Source: Candidatus Coatesiibacteriota bacterium (GTDB taxonomy: Bacteria; B130-G9). From it: a stretch of 6,765 bases of DNA. How positions within the stretch are numbered: position 1 is the stretch's first letter; every line of letters starts with the position of its first letter. The stretch is from NCBI GenBank assembly GCA_016929465.1, contig JAFGIT010000342.1:1-6765 (forward strand), given 5' to 3'. Both the position numbers and the translations under genes were made by a program. Below are positions 6,244-6,765 of the stretch, piece by piece. The notes under the pieces were generated by a model. The model was not told the origin of the DNA and did no database searches. It saw only the letters and a list, made by a program, of their open reading frames with translations.

Positions 6244-6765
6244 TATTCCACCCTCAATCTCGCTTTGAAAATTTTGCTAAATGCCTTTTTCATCGCCCAT
6301 AGCTTCGCTCGCTTGAGCGGATAGCGGTCCATATCCTCTAGGAAATATCGCCCCTCGTCGGGCAGCAGGACAATGCTGACGAGGACATTCGGTGCGATCC
6401 CAATCGGCAGATTCTTTTCCATACACCGTTCATAGAGCCGCGCAAAGACCGGGACCATCTCCTCTGTCTTCGGCGTGGGCACCTTCTCATAGTCGGTCCC
6501 CTTCAGCGGCCGGAATACACATACAGTCGGTATCGCTCCGACCTCGGTTATCCAGTCGATTGCCTCAAGCGTCTTCTCGACAGGCTCCAGTCCAGCGATT
6601 ATCTCACCGTTCGTCGTGTCGAATTTCTTTGCGCAATATTCGATCGCCTCCAGATACCGCTGCAGGCCCACGTAGCTGCTCTTTCCCGGGCAGACCTCCT
6701 TCAGCCGTGGCTCGTCGATCAGCTCGAAGCAGAAGGACACGTTATTCGCGCCCATCTTCTTCAGC
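6243..6765 (-). CDS. radical SAM superfamily protein, C-terminal part only (N-terminus beyond window)
   Basis: About 173 residues plus the TAA stop are visible, and the frame stays open to the right window edge. The ATG at 6755 is in frame but is probably internal: the family similarity is already running there and LKK precedes it. The visible part resembles the C-terminal half of a radical SAM TIM barrel. It has SFCFELIDEPR followed by EVCPGK, then VGLQRYLEAIEYCAKKF, the strand IIAGLEPVEKTLEAIDWI, and IPTVCVFRPLKGTDYE. GLEP/VFRPLKGTD-type strands occur in biotin-synthase-like and related radical SAM proteins. The CxxxCxxC cluster motif that would prove the assignment lies outside the window. 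The end (about the last 30 residues) is basic and amphipathic (RYPLKRAKLWAMKKAFSKIF). The substrate is unknown. The tight coupling to the 2-hydroxyacid dehydrogenase suggests a shared pathway. Confidence 0.72.
   Translation of the reverse strand, partial: LKKMGANNVSFCFELIDEPRLKEVCPGKSSYVGLQRYLEAIEYCAKKFDTTNGEIIAGLEPVEKTLEAIDWITEVGAIPTVCVFRPLKGTDYEKVPTPKTEEMVPVFARLYERCMEKNLPIGIAPNVLVSIVLLPDEGRYFLEDMDRYPLKRAKLWAMKKAFSKIFKARLRVE
6248..6255 (-). promoter_or_regulatory. ribosome binding site and TAATG coupling of the dehydrogenase gene
   Basis: On the minus strand GAGGGTGG (6255 to 6248) lies inside the last codons of the radical-SAM-type gene. Its GAGG core is 8 bases before the ATG at 6243. The upstream stop TAA (6245-6243) shares its last A with this ATG. 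The arrangement favours reinitiation by ribosomes finishing the upstream gene and decides the dehydrogenase start in favour of 6243. Confidence 0.65.

Overview
This window carries six protein-coding genes. All lie on the minus strand, so transcription runs from high to low coordinates. The sequence is moderately GC-rich (estimated by eye), densely coding, and has no introns. It looks like a fragment of a bacterial chromosome. A STAS-domain regulator, TPR-tailed membrane glycosyltransferases and small GC-rich intergenic palindromes are all typical of bacteria. The dehydrogenase looks like the glyoxylate reductases of both archaea and bacteria. I cannot assign a phylum from the sequence alone; an uncultured, deep-branching bacterial lineage would fit.

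In transcription order, the right part (6765 to 5242) is a metabolic pair. First comes the C-terminal part of a radical-SAM-type protein, cut by the window edge. It is coupled through a TAATG stop/start overlap to a complete D-2-hydroxyacid dehydrogenase of the glyoxylate/hydroxypyruvate reductase type. A 170-base gap (5072-5241) follows. It holds the most structured non-coding signal in the window: two 25-base palindromic units in opposite orientation, with matching loops and compensated stem changes, like a REP doublet (REPIN/BIME).

The left part (5071 to 1) is a surface-glycan or glycolipid assembly cluster. It contains a 609-residue polytopic GT-C glycosyltransferase with a C-terminal TPR tail, a 124-residue STAS (anti-sigma-factor-antagonist-like) protein, a 424-residue GT-B glycosyltransferase with an N-terminal hydrophobic segment, and a second GT-C glycosyltransferase truncated by the left edge. 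The GT-C enzymes probably use polyprenyl-phosphate sugars on the outer face of the membrane. The GT-B enzyme probably uses nucleotide sugars on the cytoplasmic side. The STAS protein is the only regulator-like product here. It has Asp where SpoIIAA-type proteins carry the phosphorylated Ser, so it may be locked in a phosphorylated-like state.

Gaps between the genes are short: 21, 168, 247 and 170 bases, plus one 1-base overlap. The three larger gaps each contain an inverted repeat. None is followed by a T-run, so I do not call any a classical rho-independent terminator. I found no tRNA, rRNA, CRISPR array, insertion sequence or convincing sigma-70 promoter. No gene-free stretch exceeds 300 bases.
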